A stretch of 64,000 nucleotides of DNA from Cryptomeria japonica (Eukaryota > Streptophyta > Pinopsida > Cupressales > Cupressaceae). The stretch spans positions 601,979,644 through 602,043,643 of the forward strand of contig NC_081415.1 of assembly GCF_030272615.1 (NCBI RefSeq), in the 5' to 3' direction. Below are positions 34,907 to 50,049 of the stretch, in pieces (within the stretch, counting starts at the first letter, position 1; every line of letters starts with the position of its first letter). The notes under the pieces are model-generated. The model was not told the origin of the DNA. It made no database searches and was given only the letters and a program-made list of their open reading frames with translations. The position numbers and the translations under genes were made by a program.

Positions 34907-37900
34907 TGTTGTTCACCAAAAGTGATAACCCAAGAACACCTGCAAATCTTTCTATGAAATGGCCAATTTCAGTCTACAAAACACATCAGGGCTTGGACAA
35001 CATAACATAGGACCCTAATTGATCCTCCTGCACTTCAGGTTCTGCTAGACCTAGGGGGGGACACCCTTTTGATGCACTAAATACAACAATTACAGACACA
35101 TAACTGCATCAACATTAAGCAGATAGATCATTTCACAAGCTCAATAGGTTAGGAAACATTACAGATTGGCTAGATCTGTACAAACAATAGGATGAAATAG
35201 AGCTTGGAAACAATGGAACACACACCCCTAAACATAAAGGGAAATAGATTTGTCTTTTAAAATGTTGATCTGAAACCATCCCCAAATCTGTCAAAGACCA
35301 GTGCCTTGTACATTGGGCAAGAGTCACACACACAAAACTACAAAATGTTAATCACAGCTGCAGATTGGTTTTCCTTACAACATATCCCTGCATTAATACC
35401 TTGTACTGATGCATTACTCAATCCATTCATAAAATTATCAGATCTGGGACACATTCCATTGTTTATGACTGATTATAGAATTTAAACTCTTCATTAAAGA
35501 ATGCCTACGAACAGTCATAAATCTCTTTAAGATGACAAATTATAAGCCTCCTTGAGGATTCAATTCATAACAATTAAATGCATACATAGAGACAATATCA
35601 TGGGAAATTTACTCATGCCTGACACAAGTAAGACCTGCAACTAGAAAACAATCCGTCATCCTGCAATGTAGCCTCTATACCCTGAATAGATCCATAGAAC
35701 TTTACAAGTTTGGGTCAAGAATTTCAGAAAATGGAAGCCATGAAAACTGGAGCACTTCCTCACAGAATTCTGGAACCCTTACAACCGAGAAGAAATCAGA
35801 ATATAAAGATGAGGGAAGAAAAACAAATCTGCAACTGAATTGCCAAGTGTCCCTTCTCTAACTGAATTTTGTTCCCGTGAAAACTACATCCAAAATATCT
35901 CACATTTGTCAAAATTAACCTCATAATCAGATTCCTCCCTCCGAGAGCTTTCCGGCAATATATAATACTTTATATTTTGGCTAAAATTTAGACCCTGGGC
36001 GAATTAATTCTCATTTGTGCTCAGTCATTTAAATATTTTGAATTTCTCTATAGTTTAAACTATATCATTTAATGATTTTAATTCTGATTTTTGCCTCCAT
36101 TTGTGCTCTGACGCCTTGCCACGTGGCAGCTTCTGATTGGCTGATGGGGTTGAGCGGATGCCGCCTGGGATGACACCTCATCAATCGCCACGTCATCTGC
36201 TTCGTCACTGCCACTTGGCTGCCATGTCATCGCCACTGGACTGCCACCTGTGCGCCAACTGTGTGCCACCTCTCCAGGACCCGCCTGCTGGACTGCCACC
36301 TATCACGACACGTGGACGACTCTCGTTCACTTTCGCTATTTCGCGGGGTTTAAACGACGTGCATCTTCCCTTCGCGAAATAGCGCGCACCGTTGATCTCT
36401 CTCGGACTTGCTTGCTTGTTAACCAGGCCTTCATCTGCAAAATTTTGCATATTTGCCTCGAGAAGCGTGCCTACGTGGGGTCCACTTGGTCTTCGTCCAG
36501 TCAACTCCTCCATCGCTTCGGGAAGCATGCTCGCACATGGGCCCACCTTGCGCGCCCATAGGCACCTTGTGTCAAAAGCCTTTAAGGCTTAGACATTATA
36601 CTACTGTGCGTTTTTGCATATAAATACCAAAAAATGCTCTCGCCCAGCCAATGTGGGACAAAACGTTATGCCTGTAGCTGCACTTTGGAGCTTTTTTCTT
36701 GAGTTTTAATGGCGATTTTTTGAAGCTTACATTGCTTAGAAGATTAACAAATCTCTACTCCTCCTTCTACACCATATACATTTGCTTGAAAGTTTCTATT
36801 TGTCTCTTTACTCACCACGTGAAGTGCTGGGAGGAGAGCATGTGAGAGAGGAGGTTAACTGCTCAATCGTGGAGTTTGAAGTTTGATGCCCATTCCACTT
36901 GCCACGCAGGAGGATTAGAAACCATTTACTGCAGTTTTTAAAAAGAAAACCTTTTCATCATACCATGCAGAAGATGGCATTACACCTGCCATATTGCATT
37001 TTCTGGGAGAAACATTATGCTGCTATTTACAACAAAGTCACACCGGTTTGCATTTGCCATTAAAATTGGTTGTATTACTTGTTGTTTACCATGCAAGGGA
37101 AAGCAACGTGGGGGAGGAGTTTGGCTTTTACACCTGCCAATGTGCATTTTCCATTTTCTGTTAATAAATCAGCACTTGCCTCCAAACAGCCACGCAGAGG
37201 GAGGATTGCCAATAGTTTTAATTTGCTGTTGGATGTTCATTGCCTTCTCCATACTCCACCTTCTATTCCACGCAGGGAGGAGGCAACTTGGTTTGCATTA
37301 GCTGAAAGTTTATTTGATTTATTGCCATCTTCCAAAACCACATTGCATTTTCTGTTGGTGGTTTCTTTGCTGCCCCCTTCTTCACCATGTGAGCTTGGAG
37401 ATGTGGAGGTATGTGAGGGAGGAGAGCATGGCAGCTGAAGACTGTTTGGAGAATTTACCTTGCATTTTCCTGCAGATTTTCATTAACCACATGAGCATTA
37501 GCTTCCATTTGGTTGGTCTTCTACACTCCTTCTCCATCACCATGTGAGAGAGGTCTTTGGCTGGCACTTGTTTTCTTCTGGCAGCCTTCTTCAACTCCTT
37601 TTACACAGTCACTTGCATAGAATAGATTAAAATCTATCACATTAGAATTTAACTTGGAAGATTACAATTTAAAGATAATCTAATGACAACGACTCATAAA
37701 CCAGGAAGGATTCTATCACATAATTATTGAGGCATCAGCCTTTCTCTTGCAATACTCCATTTATTATCATACTGCTGCAACAATGCCCAATAATATCTTT
37801 ATTCTGTCACATACTTGCCTGGGAGTATCTACGGTCTCTTTTGTTAACTGCCAATTTGCAATTTGGTTTAGTAAATGTGCCTCTTTATTGCGACTGCACA

Positions 37901-39176
37901 GGAGATGAATTTTATCATCATCACTCTTATAACATGTCTCATAATCAAAATCCGCATTTAGATATTCTGAAAAGTCTTTTATTTAACAAAGTCGCCAATA
38001 AAATCAATCTGCGGGCATGAGCCAGGTCGGGCCCCAAAGTGGGTCCGACTAAAAAAATTTTCGTTTCCAAGCAACTGACCCTTGGAATGCTTCACGGACC
38101 TCAAACACACCTCTGGAATCAATCGGCACCATTTTCGAATCATAATATTGCATTTTACATCTTTCAGGCAATTACGCCACAATTTTTGCATTTAATCGCG
38201 AAGACGTAATTTTCAAACCTGTCAAAACACCTTTCTGGAGCTCGCCATCTGACAGGCATGTACTTTGATATACAAGGATGACATCTACCAAACGGTTTCT
38301 CAAGACGAGTCCCGAGTGAAGAGATATTAATTTCCGAAAACGGCCAACTGGCTTTGTCGACACTGCGGACCTGACGAAGTCAATGTTCTAGCAACACATG
38401 ATGCCTTTCTCAAAAATATCAAACGACCTCCGTAGGCTCTCAAATTCGGAACATAGGTACCTTTAAGTACATATTAAATCTTTGAATTCTCAGTTCGATC
38501 ACCAGACTGACAGGATGCAAATGACGCGCTCACCAAAACGGCTACATTAACTGATCTAACACTGAAAGTGCGGATAACTGAATTTCATGGCAAAATGAGT
38601 CCTTTTGAAAACCGATCAAACGGGTTGATAAAGGCTTGAAATTTGAAACGTAGCTCACCATTTATACCAAAATTAGCCCGGAACAAACATTCTGACATGA
38701 CGCTCACCAGGACATTTTTACACTTGTGCAAACATCACAAACTACAAACGGATTGAGCTTTGAAAATTGAGCAACCGGATTCATAAGGACTTGAAATTTT
38801 GCAGACTGACTCATATTTATGCATAGAATTGAATCCATTTTTAATTTCTCCATGATGATCAATAGGGCAAAAGATGTAATCGCTCAAAATAGGCTACTTA
38901 ATAAAATCTGCATTTGTGCCTAAAATGCACTTCCAGCTCACCCCTCAAACTGGGTACCTCATAAACTTATACAAAATGAATTCTAAAAGTTGCACATCAC
39001 TGAATAGGCCAAATGAAAGGTGTGGGACATGAATCTCGAGCCTTACCCTCTAAAAATCAACTGGCCCCATTTTACCCTCTCGCAAACTAGGCCCTTCAAA
39101 CTGACTCATTTAGGTATGCAGAGCAAATTTTTGGATTGGGCCTCTAAACTTGACTCAATTTTAATCAGTCCCAACA
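34907..39176 (-). repeat. LTR b (between units 1 and 2)
   Basis: 4,270 bp, TGTTGTTCACC...CCCAACA on the plus strand. It serves as 5' LTR of unit 1 and 3' LTR of unit 2. It shares derived bases with LTR c (CATCAGCC near 37729, CCATTTTCTG near 37150, CCAAAATTAG near 38667) that are absent from a and d. Hairpin arms at 36334-36345 and 36373-36384 are perfect. Confidence 0.92.
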
Positions 39177-39415
39177 GTGGCTCTGACTGGGGGTGGTTGA
39201 TTGCAAGGTCAACACAAGAATGCAGATATCTTTGGTTAAGCAGACCACCCGAAAACGGATCATTCTTCTCTTCTCATTTCTTCTCTTCCAAAACAGGGCT
39301 TCCTTATTCTACCCAAACAGCAGGGCACTTTATTGAAAACCACACAACTGAAGCAAAGCGACTGTACAATAGATACAAACATGCTTAAAACTGAATACAA
39401 GCTGCTCCATCAATC

Positions 39416-40810
39416 TTAGCATTTACCTCTGTCAAAAATCTGATTTTCATCACTTGATACCATGATCCAAACAAAGGCACCTTCCAGTAACAACTGAGCA
39501 TAGCTTTTAAAATCCAGCTCTTTTGTTTCATTACTGAAACAGCTAGTGTGCTTACCTCTTATCTGATTCTGAATTTTGTAACCACGCACTACTTCAACAC
39601 AAATAAAAATATGAGACAATTCACCATAGAGGTCTTCCCACAAGATACCATGCATCTCATTATCCCAATCAATTCTACCATTTGCAAGGACATCATCATG
39701 CTGAACTTGGAAAATAAAACACTCATTTTCAACATTGCAATTCCTATCAGCACTCACCTTGTTATCATTTAAATTCATAGAATGAGAGGCATTGCTAGTC
39801 AACCGATGCAAACAAGGAACATGAACATTACCATCCGGATGTGATACTTCACTACGTTGATCACACCTCATACTATGCTTTCTTATCAAACTGAAAACCT
39901 TTGCATTCTCAACATCCCCTTCATGGAAAAGAATGCATACCTCTAGCTGAAGCAAATCCTCAGCTAAAGCTTTTTCATCCAAACTTATATCCACCTGAAA
40001 CACTTTCATTTGTGGTTTTAAATGATCATCACATAATCCTTGCCTCTTACCTTCATCATGAAATAAATTTTTACAACCCATGCTATTGTTGTTTGGGATT
40101 CCATCAGTATTATGGACTGGTTCATCATTTACAACATCTGGCTGATCAGTTATTTCTTCATACAAAGGGTTAGAAACCAAATGGACAATCCCTTTATGAA
40201 CGTTATGACACTGAAGTGGCTGGTCCGTATCTACATCAGCATTGAATAAAGCATTAGTAAAATTGCTAAAGACACCATCCATTCGATCCTCATAATCATC
40301 TTCATCAGACAAAGAAGAAAATGAAACTTGGCTGGAACAATCCTCAGTGTTCCATGTTTCATATTCATGAGATTTTATTCTATGACCACCATTCTAAAAA
40401 TCAAGATAATCAAACTTATCTTGCCACAACTGATCTTCTTCACCAATAGAACACTCGTCATCAGCCAAAGAATGAAAATGAACATCGCTGCAATTTATTT
40501 CATCATATGAGTTTTCAGCATGTTCACTAAAATCTTCTGTTATAAAACCATCTGTTAGGTCAGCATGTTCATCAAGTATACAAACATTCAATTCATAGTC
40601 CTTTTCCAAAGAATCCTCTTCACTATATTTCAGAAGTTCTTCATCAACAGCTCGAAGGCTCTCCAACATTTGAACCTTCTTATCGACAACCTCAAGAGAT
40701 TTCTTAAGTTCTGCAATCTTCTGGACTTGCATTGCACTTTGCTGTTCCATGTGAGATTCCGTAAACTTGTGTTCATCCATGTGTACCATTACAATTTTCT
40801 GAATTAACAT
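39416..40810 (-). pseudogene. ORF2 of unit 2, broken by a CAG-to-TAG change
   Basis: ATG 40810 to TAG after 138 codons (40396-40394), followed in the same frame by an open stretch to 39416 (a downstream Met opens a 298-codon ORF at 40312). Unit 1 has a Gln codon at the stop position. Otherwise near-identical to unit 1, with a few substitutions such as KHSMRC for KDSMRC. Confidence 0.75.
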
Positions 40811-42056
40811 TGTGCATATCTTTCAAAAAAGAAAGATTATCAACATGATTATAAGAAACAAAGTCTGAAGTGAAATTTGAAAAAATATTTACTTCATCCT
40901 CAACACAATTGACATCATCAATGTTTAAAAGAGGATCAGCTATTGTTTGCACCAAACAATTCTGATTTTCATCATATTGCACACTTTCACTTGCACAAAC
41001 AGCAACACTTAGTAATCCTTCTGTATTTGGTATTTCAACATCAAATACATCAGCAGCATGTAAAGATTGATGGTCATCACTATCATTATTTTCACCAATA
41101 TTATCCTGGAGAGATGCATGATTCACTTGGTAACTGGCAGTCACATAATCAGCATAACCGGCATATAAATCAAATGGTACATATCCCTTGTACATATCTG
41201 TCTTTGTATCAACATTTTCACAATGCTTCCCACTGATCATTCCATCACTACTATGAGAGAAAACCGGCATTAACAGCAAAGGTTCTTGACTCTCATTTAA
41301 ATCTGAAACGCATGCATCATAAAAGCCATTTGGAACTGGAGAGCTTGATGCACCTAGACACGGAATGATTTGCTGAGACTCACATGATATTTCACCATTG
41401 AAGGTGCTTTGACAAGAAACCACAGTAGACACAAACCTCTTAGCTATCCCAAATTTCAAGTTATTTTCCATATCCCTAGCTGTGTTAAAGACTTCATACA
41501 AGGTTTTGGGTTCTTTGTTTCTCAATAGGAAACCCATCTTCTCATCAAATGCACTCATATAAACATCCAGACATACTTTATCATCAAGTTTATACTTTCT
41601 GGAAATTTTGGACAAAGCTTGTGAAAATCGGATATTGAATGTTGGTACCAATTCATCTTCCCTGATTTGTATATAAGTGAATTCTTTTAGCAAGTCAGAA
41701 TCACTCACCTTCTCATCAAATTGATCCATGAAATTTGAAACCAATTCTTCCCATGAGGTAATAGAATTCACTGGCAAAAAAGAAAACCAATCTCTTGCAT
41801 CTTCTTTTAATGACTGAATAAACAATTTCATGCATACATCTTCTTGGCAAATTTCAAACTCTCCTATCAAATCTGAAAGTCTTTTAACATGTTGACATGC
41901 TGATTCTAATTTCTTCCCACTGAATATGGGCAAATACTTTCTAATTTCTGTGGGTATGGGATTTGGGTAACCCGGAATATCTTTGAAATTTAGAGCAGCC
42001 TAATGGTTCATGACGAAACTTCTCCTATTATATGGTTGTGACACTTCACCAGGCAT
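40773..42056 (-). pseudogene. gag of unit 2, same TAG at codon 19
   Basis: ATG 42056, TAG at 42002-42000, then open to 40773. Differs from unit 1 at a few residues: GKKLESACQHVKRLSDL for GKKSESACQHVKRLLDL, DQFDEKVSD for DQFDDKVSD. These changes are shared with unit 3. Confidence 0.8.
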
Positions 42057-42899
42057 GGCTCTATGTGGAAATACACAAGGTTGAAAATCTTTACTACACA
42101 TTTCTTCCTACTTCCACAAATGATATACAACCTCGGATAAAAGAATGAAACACTTCAAGCACAAATCCTTATACTGAAACTGTTCATAACATTGCTTGAT
42201 ACAAAACTTTTTCCAAATTTGCATACTATAACAGAAGAACATATACTCTGGACATTTCAGTAGAATAAATATGCAAATGGACTTTGAAATCCCCTCTTTC
42301 CCTCTTTACTAGTGTTGTTCACTAAATGGGAAAACTATTTTAGTAATTCAAATTTTCAGAGGAAATTGTTTTACATTTGAATCCTTTGAAAATACCTGGA
42401 GATTTGCAGCTATAAAACTTGTAGATATGAAGATTTACTTCACCTTTAGCATGGTCTTTTATCACAGAGTCGCCACCTCTTGCATAGAGGATAGTTTGAA
42501 CAGCAGAACGCCACTCAACACTTATTCAATTCTTTGTTACTCCTTCGATCTCGCTGCAATCAACACTCTTCCAGGCTATTTAACACTGGTATAAACCACA
42601 GAGTTGCCACCCAAATAAGGAATTGGGGAAAATTCACATACAGCTGAAAGAACTTCTCACAACTTTCAACCATGCATTCACTGTTAAACTCCTTCATAAA
42701 ATATGACATGTAACACATATCACTCTGCAGGTCCAAAACAAGGAGCATTTTCTTCACCATAAAACCACTTTACACTCTGTGCATACACCATGGATAGACT
42801 GGCTGGATATGAAATTGACAGGACTAGGAACACATTCAACCTCTAACCATATCAATCGAGCATTTACATCCATTTATTCCCCAGCAGAGTCGCCATTTT

Positions 42900-45800
42900 T
42901 GTTGTTCACCAAAAGTGATAACCCAAGAACACCTGCAAATCTTTCTATGAAATGGCCAATTTCAGTCTACAAAACACATCAGGGCTTGGACAACATAACA
43001 TAGGATCCTAATTGATCCTCCTGCACTTCAGGTTCTGCTAGACCTAGGGGGGGACACCCTTTTGATGCACTAAATACAACAATTACAGACACATAACTGC
43101 ATCAACATTAAGCAGATAGATCATTTCACAAGCTCAATAGGTTAGGAAACATTACAGATTGGCTAGATCTGTACAAACAATAGGATGAAATAGAGCTTGG
43201 AAACAATGAAACACACACCCCTAAACATAAAGGGAAATAGATTTGTCTTTTAAAATGTTGATCTGAAACCATCCCCAAATCTGTCAAAGACCAGTGCCTT
43301 GTACATTGGGCAAGAGTCACACACACAAAACTATAAAATGTTAATCACAGCTGCAGATTGGTTTTCCTTACAACATATCCCTGCATTAATACCTTGTACT
43401 GATGCATTACTCAATCCATTCATAAAATTATCAGATCTAGGACACATTCCATTGTTTATGACTGATTATAGAATTTAAACTCTTCATTAAAGAATGCCTA
43501 CGAACAGTCATAAATCTCCTTAAGATGACAAATTATAAGCCTCCTTGAGGATTCAATTCATAACAATTAAATGCATACACAGAGACAATATCATGGGAAA
43601 TTTACTCATGCCTGACACAAGTAAGACCTGCAACTAGAAAACAATCCGTCATCCTGCAATGTAGCCTCTATACCCTGAATAGATCCATAGAACTTTACAA
43701 GTTTGGGTCAAGAATTTCAGAAAATGGAAGCCATGAAAACTGGAGCACTTCCTCACAGAATTCTGGAACCCTTACAACTGAGAAGAAATCAGAATAAAAA
43801 GATGAGGGAAGAAAAACAAATCTGCAACTGAATTGCCAAGTGTCCCTTCTCTAACTGAATTTTGTTCCCGTGAAAACTACATCCAAAATATCTCACATTT
43901 GTCAAAATTAACCTCATAATCAGATTCCTCCCTCCGAGAGCTTTCCGGCAATATATAATACTTTATATTTTGGCTAAAATTTAGACCCTGGGCGAATTAA
44001 TTCTCATTTGTGCTCAGTCATTTAAATATTTTGAATTTCTCTATAATTTAAACTATATCATTTAATGATTTTAATTCTGATTTTTGCCTCCATTTGTGCT
44101 CTGACGCCTTGCCACGTGGCGGCTTCTGATTGGCTGATGGGGTTGAGCGGATGCCGCCTGGGATGACACCTCATCAATCGCCACGTCATCTGCTTCGTCA
44201 CTGCCACTTGGCCACCATGTCATCGCCACTGGACTGCCACCTGTGCGCCAACTGTGTGCCACCTCACCAGGACCCGCCTGCTGGACTGCCACCTATCACG
44301 ACACGTGGACGACTCTCGTTCACTTTCGCTATTTCGCGGGGTTTAAACGACGTGCATCTTCCCTTCGCGAAATAGCGCGCACCGTTGATCTCTCTCGGAC
44401 TTGCTTGCTCGTTAACCAGGCCTTCATCTGCAAAATTTTGCATATTTGCCTCGAGAAGCGTGCCTACGTGGGGTCCACTTGGTCTTCGTCCAGTCAACTC
44501 CTCCATCGCCTCGGGAAGCATGCTCGCACATGGGCCCACCTTGCGCGCCCATAGGCACCTTGTGTCAAAAGCCTTTAAGGCTTAGACATTATACTACTGT
44601 GCGTTTTTGCATATAAATACCAAAAAATGCTCTCGCCCAGCCAATGTGGGACAAAACGTTATGCCTGTAGCTGCACTTTGGAGCTTTTTTCTTGAGTTTT
44701 AATGGCGATTTTTTGAAGCTTACATTGCTTAGAAGATTAACAAATCTCTACTCCTCCTTCTACACCATATACATTTGCTTGACAGTTTCTATTTGTCTCT
44801 TTACTCACCACGTGAAGTGCTGGGAGGAGAGCATGTGAGAGAGGAGGTTAACTGCTCAATCGTGGAGTTTGAAGTTTGATGCCCATTCCACTTGCCATGC
44901 AGGAGGATTAGAAACCATTTACTGCAGTTTTTAAAAAGAAAACCTTTTCATCATACCATGCAGAAGATGGCATTACACCTGCCATATTGCATTTTCTGGG
45001 AGAAACATTATGCTGCTATTTACAACAAAGTCACACCGGTTTGCATTTGCCATTAAAATTGGTTGTATTACTTGTTGTTTACCATGCAAGGGAAAGCAAC
45101 GTGGGGGAGGAGTTCGGCTTTTACACCTGCCAATGTGCATTTTCCATTTTCTGTTAATAAATCAGCACTTGCCTCCAAACAGCCACGCAGAGGGAGGATT
45201 GCCAATAGTTTTAATTTGCTGTTGGATGTTCATTGCCTTCTCCATACTCCACCTTCTATTCCACGCAGGGAGGAGGCAACTTGGTTTGCATTAGCTGAAA
45301 GTTTATTTGATTTATTGCCATCTTCCAAAACCACATTGCATTTTCTGTTGGTGGTTTCTTTGCTGCCCCCTTCTTCACCATGTGAGCTTGGAGATGTGGA
45401 GGTATGTGAGGGAGGAGAGCATGGCAGCTGAAGACTGTTTGGAGAATTTACCTTGCATTTTCCTGCAGATTTTCATTAACCACATGAGCATTAGCTTCCA
45501 TTTGGTTGGTCTTCTACACTCCTTCTCCATCACCATGTGAGAGAGGTCTTTGGCTGGCACTTGTTTTCTTCTGGCAGCCTTCTTCAACTCCTTTTACACA
45601 GTCACTTGCATAGAATAGATTAAAATCTATCATATTAGAATTTAACTTGGAAGATTACAATTTAAAGATAATCTAATGACAACGACTCATAAACCAGGAA
45701 GGATTCTATCACATAATTATTGAGGCATCAGCCTTTCTCTTGCAATACTCCATTTATTATCATACTACTGCAACAATGCCCAATAATATCTTTATTCTGT

Positions 45801-47169
45801 CACATACTTGCCTGGGAGTATCTACGGTCTCTTTTGTTAACTGCCAATTTGCAATTTGGTTTAGTAAATGTGCCTCTTTATTGCGACTGCACAGGAGATG
45901 AATTTTATCATCATCACTCTTATAACATGTCTCATAATCAAAATCCATATTTAGATATTCTGAAAAGTCTTTTATTTAACAAAGTCGCCAATAAAATCAA
46001 TCTGCGGGCATGAGCTAGGTCGGGCCCCAAAGTGGGTCCAACTAAAAAAATTTTCGTTTCCAAGCAACTGACCTCTGGAATGCTTCACGGACCTCAAACA
46101 CACCTCTGGAATCAATCGGCACCATTTTCGAATCATAAAATTGCATTTTACATCTTTCAGGCAATTACGCCACAATTTTTGCATTTAATCGCGAAGACGT
46201 AATTTTCAAACCTGTCAAAACACCTTTCTGGAGCTCGCCATCTGACAGGCATGTACTTTGATATACAAGGATGACATCTACCAAACGGTTTCTCAAGACG
46301 AGTCCCGAGTGAAGAGATTTTAATTTCCGAAAACGGCCAACTGGCTTTGTCGACACTGCGGACCTGATGAAGTCAATGTTCTAGCAACACATGATGCCTT
46401 TCTCAAAAATATCAAACGACCTCCGTAGGCTCTCAAATTCGGAACATAGGTACCTTTAAGTACATATTAAATCTTTGAATTCTCAGTTCGATCACCAGAC
46501 TGACAGGATGCAAATGGCGCGCTCACCAAAACGGCTACATTAACTGATCTAACACTGAAAGTGCGGATAACTGAATTTCATGGCAAAATGAGTCCTTTTG
46601 AAAACCGATCAAACGGGTTGATAAAGGCTTGAAATTTGAAACGTAGCTCACCATTTATACCAAAATTAGCCCGGAACAAACATTCTGACATGACGCTCAC
46701 CAGGACATTTTTACACTTGTGCAAACATCACAAACTACAAACGGATTGAGCTTTGAAAATTGAGCAACCGGATTCATAAGGACTTGAAATTTTGCAGACT
46801 GACTCATATTTATGCATAGAATTGAATCCATTTTTAATTTCTCCATGATGATCAATAGGGCAAAAGATGTAATCGCTCAAAATAGGCTACTTAATAAAAT
46901 CTGCATTTGTGCCTAAAATGCACTTCCAGCTCACCCCTCAAACTGGGTACCTCATAAACTTATCCAAAATGAATTCTAAAAGTTGCACATCATTGAATAG
47001 GCCAAATGAAAGATGTGGGACATGAATCTCGAGCCTTACCCTCTAAAAATCAACTGGTCCCATTTTACCCTCTCGCAAACTAGGCCCTTCAAACTGACTC
47101 ATTTAGGTATGCAGAGCAAATTTTTGGATTGGGCCTCTAAACTTGACTCAATTTTAATCAGTCCCAACA
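42900..47169 (-). repeat. LTR c (between units 2 and 3)
   Basis: 4,270 bp with the same ends as LTR b, its closest relative in the array. Hairpin arms at 44327-44338 and 44366-44377 are perfect. Plus-strand TATAAATA occurs here too, just after TTTTTGCA near 44610. Confidence 0.92.
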
Positions 47170-47408
47170 GTGGCTCTGACTGGGGGTGGTTGATTGCAAG
47201 GTCAACACAAGAATGCAGATATCTTTGGTTAAGCAGACCACCCGAAAACGGATCATTCTTCTCTTCTCATTTCTTCTCTTCCAAAATAGGGCTTCCTTAT
47301 TCTACCCAAACAGCAGGGCACTTTATTGAAAACCACACAACTGAAGCAAAGCGACTGTACAATAGATACAAACATGCTTAAAACTGAATACAAGCTGCTC
47401 CATCAATC

Positions 47409-48803
47409 TTAGCATTTACCTCTGTCAAAAATCTGATTTTCATCACTTGATACCATGATCCAAACAAAGGCACCTTCCAGTAACAACTGAGCATAGCTTT
47501 TAAAATCCACCTCTTTTGTTTCATTACTGAAACAGCTAGTGTGCTTACCTCTTATCTGATTCTGAATTTTGTAACCACGCACTACTTCAACACAAATAAA
47601 AATATGAGACAATTCACCATAGAGGTCTTCCCACAAGATACCATGCATCTCATTATCCCAATCAATTCTACCATTTGCAAGGACATCATCATGCTGAACT
47701 TGGAAAATAAAACACTCATTTTCAACATTGCAATTCCTATCAGCACTCACCTTGTTATCATTTAAATTCATAGAATGAGAGGCATTGCTAGTCAACCGAT
47801 GCAAACAAGGAACATGAACATTACCATCCGGATGTGATACTTCACTACGTTGATCACACCTCATACTATCCTTTCTTATCAAACTGAAAACCTTTGCATT
47901 CTCAACATCCCCTTCGTGGAAAAGAATGCATACCTCTAGCTGAAGCAAATCCTCAGCTAAAGCTTTTTCATCCAAACTTATATCCACCTGAAACACTTTC
48001 ATTTGTGGTTTTAAATGATCATCACATAATCCTTGCCTCTTACCTTCATCATGAAATAAATTTTTACAACCCATGCTATTGTTGTTTGGGATTCCATCAG
48101 TATTATGGACTGGTTCATCATTTACAACATCTGGCTGATCAGTTATTTCTTCATACAAAGGGTTAGAAACCAAATGGACAATCCCTTTATGAACGTTATG
48201 ACACTGAAGTGGCTGGTCCGTATCTACATCAGCATTGAATAAAGCATTAGTAAAATTGCTAAAGACACCATCCATTCGATCCTCATAATCATCTTCATCA
48301 GACAAAGAAGAAAATGAAACTTGGCTGGAACAATCCTCAGTGTTCCATGTTTCATATTCATGAGATTTTATTCTATGACCACCATTCTAAAAATCAAGAT
48401 AATCAAACTTATCTTGCCACAATTGATCTTCTTCACCAATAGAACACTCGTCATCAGCCAAAGAATGAAAATGAACATCGCTGCAATTTATTTCATCATA
48501 TGAGTTTTCAGCATGTTCACTAAAATCTTCTGTTATAAAACCATCTGTTAGGTCAGCATGTTCATCAAGTATACAAACATTCAATTCATAGTCCTTTTCC
48601 AAAGAATCCTCTTCACTATATTTCAGAAGTTCTTCATCAACAACTCGAAGGCTCTCCAACATTTGAACCTTCTTATCGACAACCTCAAGAGATTTCTTAA
48701 GTTCTGCAATCTTCTGGACTTGCATTGCACTTTGCTGTTCCATGTGAGATTCCGTAAACTTGTGTTCATCCATGTGTACCATTACAATTTTCTGAATTAA
48801 CAT
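47409..48803 (-). pseudogene. ORF2 of unit 3, same TAG as unit 2
   Basis: ATG 48803, TAG at 48389-48387, then open to 47409. It keeps KDSMRC like unit 1 and has a private change SLRVVDEELL. The shared nonsense codon marks units 2 and 3 as sister copies. Confidence 0.75.
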
Positions 48804-50049
48804 TGTGCATATCTTTCAAAAAAGAAAGATTATCAACATGATTATAAGAAACAAAGTCTGAAGTGAAATTTGAAAAAATATTTACTTCATCCTCAACACA
48901 ATTGACATCATCAATGTTTAAAAGAGGATCAGCTATTGTTTGCACCAAACAATTCTGATTTTCATCATATTGCACACTTTCACTTGCACAAACAGCAACA
49001 CTTAGTAATCCTTCTGTATTTGGTATTTCAACATCAAATACATCAGCAGCATGTAAAGATTGATGGTCATCACTATCATTATTTTCACCAATATTATCCT
49101 GGAGAGATGCATGATTCACTTGGTAACTGGCAGTCACATAATCAGCATAACCGGCATATAAATCAAATGGTACATATCCCTTGTACATATCTGTCTTTGT
49201 ATCAACATTTTCACAATGCTTCCCACTGATCATTCCATCACTACTATGAGAGAAAACCGGCATTAACAGCAAAGGTTCTTGACTCTCATTTAAATCTGAA
49301 ACGCATGCATCATAAAAGCCATTTGGAACTGGAGAGCTTGATGCACCTAGACACGGAATGATTTGCTGAGACTCACATGATATTTCACCATTGAAGGTGC
49401 TTTGACAAGAAACCACAGTAGACACAAACCTCTTAGCTATCCCAAATTTCAAGTTATTTTCCATATCCCTAGCTGTGTTAAAGACTTCATACAAGGTTTT
49501 GGGTTCTTTGTTTCTCAATAGGAAACCCATCTTCTCATCAAATGCACTCATATAAACATCCAGACATACTTTATCATCAAGTTTATACTTTCTGGAAATT
49601 TTGGACAAAGCTTGTGAAAATCGGATATTGAATGTTGGTACCAATTCATCTTCCCTGATTTGTATATAAGTGAATTCTTTTAGCAAGTCAGAATCACTCA
49701 CCTTCTCATCAAATTGATCCATGAAATTTGAAACCAATTCTTCCCATGAGGTAATAGAATTCACTGGCAAAAAAGAAAACCAATCTCTTGCATCTTCTTT
49801 TAATGACTGAATAAACAATTTCATGCATACATCTTCTTGGCAAATTTCAAACTCTCCTATCAAATCTGAAAGTCTTTTAACATGTTGACATGCTGATTCT
49901 AATTTCTTCCCACTGAATATGGGCAAATACTTTCTAATTTCTGTGGGTATGGGATTTGGGTAACCCGGAATATCTTTGAAATTTAGAGCAGCCTAATGGT
50001 TCATGACGAAACTTCTCCTATTATATGGTTGTGACACTTCACCAGGCAT
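48766..50049 (-). pseudogene. gag of unit 3, same TAG at codon 19
   Basis: ATG 50049, in-frame TAG at 49995-49993, then open to 48766. From residue Leu-Pro-Ile of the gag domain onward the translation is identical to unit 2 as far as I compared, so the duplication that separated them is recent. Confidence 0.8.

Larger units (their letters stand above)
39177..42899 (-). mobile_element. Internal region 2 (3,723 bp)
   Basis: Same layout as region 1, with primer site TGGCGACTCTGCTGGGG at 42879-42895. Two extra bases near 42683 account for its length. It shares most differences from region 1 with region 3, including the ORF2 nonsense change. Confidence 0.9.
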